NCBI GenBank assembly: GCA_030665795.1
Contig: DAOUZD010000025.1
Coordinates: 1 to 8,573 of the forward strand
Direction: 5' to 3'
Source of the DNA: Dehalococcoides sp.
Lineage (GTDB): Bacteria; Chloroflexota; Dehalococcoidia; Dehalococcoidales; RBG-16-60-22
Length of the DNA stretch: 8,573 nucleotides
The position numbers and the translations under genes are program-made. How positions within the stretch are numbered: position 1 is the first letter of the stretch; the number at the start of each line of letters is the position of its first letter. Under the pieces are notes generated by a model. That model ran no database searches. It worked only from the letters and a program-made list of their open reading frames with translations, and had not been told where the DNA came from. Positions 6,812 to 8,573 of the stretch are shown piece after piece.

Positions 6812-6985
6812 ATGAGTACTGAGCTTGAGGAGAAGATAAAATCCTCTCTGGTGGTTGGTAAATTACTTTGCCCTGTCGCCTTTAAAATTTCCAAAGAGTT
6901 AAAGGCCAGCCCGCGGAAGGTTGGCCAGGCGGCCAATAGACTAGCCGTTAAGATTTGTAATTGCCAGTTAGGCTGTTTCCCATAG
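6812..6985 (+). CDS. Small Cys-containing protein of unknown function (57 aa)
   Basis: The ATG at 6812 has GGAGG (6800-6804) seven bases ahead; an in-frame ATG at 6782 has no ribosome site, so the shorter form is preferred. The 57 residues start with an acidic helix (MSTELEEKIKSS). A segment KLLCPVAFKISKELKASPRKVGQAANRL (18-44) follows, in which the helix, turn around Ala-Ser-Pro, then second helix looks like a small helix-turn-helix. The tail is KICNCQLGCF. Cys20, Cys49, Cys51 and Cys55 could bind a metal or be redox active. The pattern seems conserved-protein-like rather than random, and I faintly recall similar short proteins from anaerobes and Chloroflexota, but I cannot name the family. 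The neighbour on the same strand is the DUF4349 lipoprotein gene 82 bp downstream. Function is unknown; a metal-sensing regulator is one guess. Confidence 0.75.
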   Translation: MSTELEEKIKSSLVVGKLLCPVAFKISKELKASPRKVGQAANRLAVKICNCQLGCFP

Positions 6986-6997
6986 TGCTGAACCAGT

Positions 6998-7019
6998 AAG
7001 GTGACCCTAACCTTTTCTT
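6998..7019 (+). terminator. Possible weak intrinsic terminator after the small gene
   Basis: AAGGT (6998-7002) pairs with ACCTT (7010-7014) across a seven-base loop and is followed by TTCTTC, a partly T-rich tract. It lies 12 bases after the stop of the small gene and ahead of the next promoter, where a terminator would fit, but the 5-bp stem is short. Confidence 0.3.
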
Positions 7020-7030
7020 CCCTCCAGCGT

Positions 7031-7036
7031 TATAAT
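7031..7036 (+). promoter_or_regulatory. -10 box for the DUF4349 lipoprotein gene
   Basis: Perfect TATAAT about 37 bases before the ATG at 7068. No good -35 element stands 16-18 bp upstream, and no TG extension is present, so an activator or another start may be involved. Confidence 0.4.
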
Positions 7037-7067
7037 AATAGCAGGGTACAATAGATAGGAGGCTATT

Positions 7068-8201
7068 ATGAAAAGATTGATAATAGGATTATTACTGGTC
7101 ATGCTCTTGATGGTGCCGATTGCCTGTGCCAAGGCACCAACACCAGCACCAATGCCAATGCCACCACCAGCGCCGGTACCAGAGAAAGCGCCCATGCCAG
7201 CCGTAGTCCCAATGCCTGTACCTGCTCCAGCACCACCACCGTCAGAAGAAGTAATGGTGAGTGAGGCAGGACAGCCCTGGGATATTGAGCGCATGGTTGT
7301 GCGCACCGGGAATATGCAGTTGGTCGTGGAGGATGTCCGTGCCAGCATAGACAGAATCAACGAGCTTGCGAAAACTCTGGAAGGGTATGTTGTATCTTCA
7401 AGAAGCTGGAAGGAAGGGGAAAGAATTATTGGCGCCACTACCATTCGGGTGCCTGCGGAGGAGTTCTATTATGCGACCAGTGTGATAAGGGCAATGGCAG
7501 TGGAGGTGCTTTCAGAGAGCACATTCAGTAAGGATGTGACCGAGGAGTATGTTGACCTGAGCGCCAAGCTGCGCAACCTTGAAGCCACCGAAGCGCAGTT
7601 ACTCGAGCTTATAAAGAAAGCGGTCAAAGTGGAGGAAATCCTTGAGGTGCAACGGGAGCTCTCCAGGATACAGGGTGAAATAGAACGGACGAAGGGACGT
7701 ATGCAGTATCTGGAACGAACCTCGGAGACCTCACTGATTGAAGTGCTTCTGGAGCAGTCAAAGCTTGATGTCAGATTTAGTGCCGCTCAGACGACGGTGA
7801 AAGAGGGAGAGAGGGTTCGGTTTGACAGGGATGTTGCTGGTGGTATCGCCCCTTACAGCTTTGAGTGGGATTTTGGTGATGGCGATACCAGCACTGACCG
7901 TACCCCGAGGCATGCTTATAAGTCTCAAGGAACCTATACGGTAACGCTTACGGTGACTGATGACCGCGGCAACACCGATACTGAGGTAAGGAAGGATTAC
8001 ATCACTGTTATCCCAGCCTGGAGTGCAGGTAGTATTACCAGCGGTGCTTGGAATGGCCTGATCACCTTTGGTCGGGTGCTGGCGAATATACTCATCTGGC
8101 TCGGTATCTTTAGTCCGGTCTGGATAGTTATTGGTGTTATACTGTATTTCTCTTGGTGGCGCCGGAGAAGAAAGAAAAGACATAGCCAAGGAGGGCAGTA
8201 A
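7068..8201 (+). CDS. DUF4349 lipoprotein interrupted by a PKD domain, with C-terminal membrane anchor
   Basis: The 377-residue product starts at an ATG with AGGAGG (7057-7062) five bases ahead. A signal peptide ends in VPIAC, so Cys20 is the likely lipidation site. A Pro/Ala/Met-rich linker (23-58) follows. The DUF4349 domain begins near 72 with RMVVRTGNMQLVVEDV, continues through GYVVSSRSW and TIRVPAEEFY, and includes a charged coiled coil (about 160-220) and the strand TSLIEVLLE (221-229). A PKD domain then occupies about 234-316, with the hallmark WDFGDGDTS (267-275) and GTYTVTLTVTD (288-298). After it come WSAGSITSGAWNG and one or two membrane segments (about 335-363), then a basic tail RRRRKKR that should be cytoplasmic. 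In usual DUF4349 proteins the strand leads directly to the membrane segment, so the PKD domain looks inserted. A role in envelope adhesion or stress is only a guess. Confidence 0.88.
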   Translation: MKRLIIGLLLVMLLMVPIACAKAPTPAPMPMPPPAPVPEKAPMPAVVPMPVPAPAPPPSEEVMVSEAGQPWDIERMVVRTGNMQLVVEDVRASIDRINELAKTLEGYVVSSRSWKEGERIIGATTIRVPAEEFYYATSVIRAMAVEVLSESTFSKDVTEEYVDLSAKLRNLEATEAQLLELIKKAVKVEEILEVQRELSRIQGEIERTKGRMQYLERTSETSLIEVLLEQSKLDVRFSAAQTTVKEGERVRFDRDVAGGIAPYSFEWDFGDGDTSTDRTPRHAYKSQGTYTVTLTVTDDRGNTDTEVRKDYITVIPAWSAGSITSGAWNGLITFGRVLANILIWLGIFSPVWIVIGVILYFSWWRRRRKKRHSQGGQ

Positions 8202-8203
8202 GG

Positions 8204-8573
8204 ATGGACCTTGCCAAATTTTCCCTGGAGGGTAAGGTAGCTCTGGTAACCGGAGGTAGTCGGGGTATTGGTCGGGCCATCGCTTTTGCCTTTGCTGATG
8301 CCGGTGCGGATGTAGTTATAAGTGGTCGTAAACTGCCAGATTTGGAGACGGTGGCTGAAGAAATCAGGAAAAAGGGCAGCAAAAGTATGGCCATCGCCAG
8401 CCATGTGGCTAAAGCGGAGGATTCCAAAGCTCTGGTGGAAAAGGTAAAAGGTGAGTGGGGAAGGATTGACATTTTGGTGAACAATGCAGGCACCAATCCC
8501 TACTATGGTCCTCTGTTAGACGCTGAGGAGTGGGCGTGGGATGTCACCATGAATGTCAACCTCAAGGGGCCGT
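8204..8573 (+). CDS. Short-chain dehydrogenase/reductase, N-terminal 123 residues (3' end outside window)
   Basis: NAD(P)-dependent oxidoreductase of the classical SDR family. The ATG at 8204 lies two bases after the stop of the DUF4349 gene, and AAGGAGGG (8188-8194) sits nine bases before it, so the two genes are probably co-transcribed. The Rossmann cofactor motif is TGGSRGIG (16-23). ISGRK (39-43) at the end of the second strand, with Arg42, hints at NADP preference. DILVNNAG (89-96) is the structural NNAG motif, and MNVNLKG (116-122) holds the next family element. The catalytic Ser and YxxxK lie beyond the window edge, so activity cannot be confirmed and the substrate is open. Enzymes of this form include sugar-alcohol and acyl-ACP reductases. 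A link to the two sugar-acid type enolase-superfamily genes is possible but rests only on proximity. Confidence 0.93.
   Translation, partial: MDLAKFSLEGKVALVTGGSRGIGRAIAFAFADAGADVVISGRKLPDLETVAEEIRKKGSKSMAIASHVAKAEDSKALVEKVKGEWGRIDILVNNAGTNPYYGPLLDAEEWAWDVTMNVNLKGP

Noticed and set aside
7130..7245. CCA/GCC-rich tract as a tandem repeat or CRISPR-like array
   Set aside because: It is the irregular Pro/Ala/Met-coding linker of the DUF4349 protein, in frame, with no fixed repeat unit.
7007..7444. 145-residue minus-strand open frame, rich in Gly and Ala
   Set aside because: It is the antisense of the signal peptide and Pro-rich linker of the DUF4349 gene; Pro-rich coding DNA read backwards gives Gly-rich frames. 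No ribosome site or family match.
7758..8496. Three overlapping minus-strand frames of 119-143 residues
   Set aside because: They are antisense shadows of the PKD/membrane region and of the SDR gene; no family features.

Overview
The window looks like ordinary bacterial chromosome of roughly balanced base composition, densely coding, with good Shine-Dalgarno sites. No rRNA, tRNA, CRISPR array, insertion sequence or phage gene was seen. Several traits would fit an uncultured member of the Chloroflexota, for example the Dehalococcoidia/SAR202 side: a Lgt of the GLGIxGA type, a lipid-anchored DUF4349 protein, tandem MR/MLE-type enolase-superfamily genes, and a tiny Cys-rich protein ending in NCQLGCF. 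That placement is inference from gene flavour, not from a marker gene.

Left part (1-2132, all on the minus strand): the 5' part of a type I-alpha glutamine synthetase gene (glnA), then hisF and hisH, which encode the two subunits of imidazole glycerol phosphate synthase. GlnA makes glutamine and HisH hydrolyses it to feed ammonia to HisF, so this block joins nitrogen assimilation to histidine and purine-salvage chemistry. glnA has its own extended -10 promoter.

Middle (2133-4268): a 288-bp divergent intergenic region with a good plus-strand promoter and a nested set of short repeats. It is followed by lgt (prolipoprotein diacylglyceryl transferase) and a ZnuA/TroA-type metal-binding lipoprotein that is itself a likely Lgt substrate. 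No permease or ATPase gene for that transporter lies in the window.

Right-middle (4269-6629, minus strand): two different enolase-superfamily (MR/MLE-type) genes in tandem, with most catalytic residues recognisable. They probably encode acid-sugar dehydratases or racemases of unknown substrate, and they converge on the lipoprotein gene.

Right end (6630-8573, plus strand): a divergent intergenic region with an unused perfect Shine-Dalgarno sequence, then a 57-codon Cys-rich protein. After it comes a 377-residue envelope protein with a lipoprotein signal, a Pro-rich linker, a DUF4349 domain interrupted by a PKD domain, and a C-terminal membrane anchor. Two bases later starts a short-chain dehydrogenase/reductase that runs off the window.

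Nothing here proves a new multi-gene system. The items most worth a second look are the PKD-interrupted, doubly anchored DUF4349 protein, the small Cys protein, the orphan metal-binding lipoprotein, and the enolase-superfamily pair of unknown substrate.
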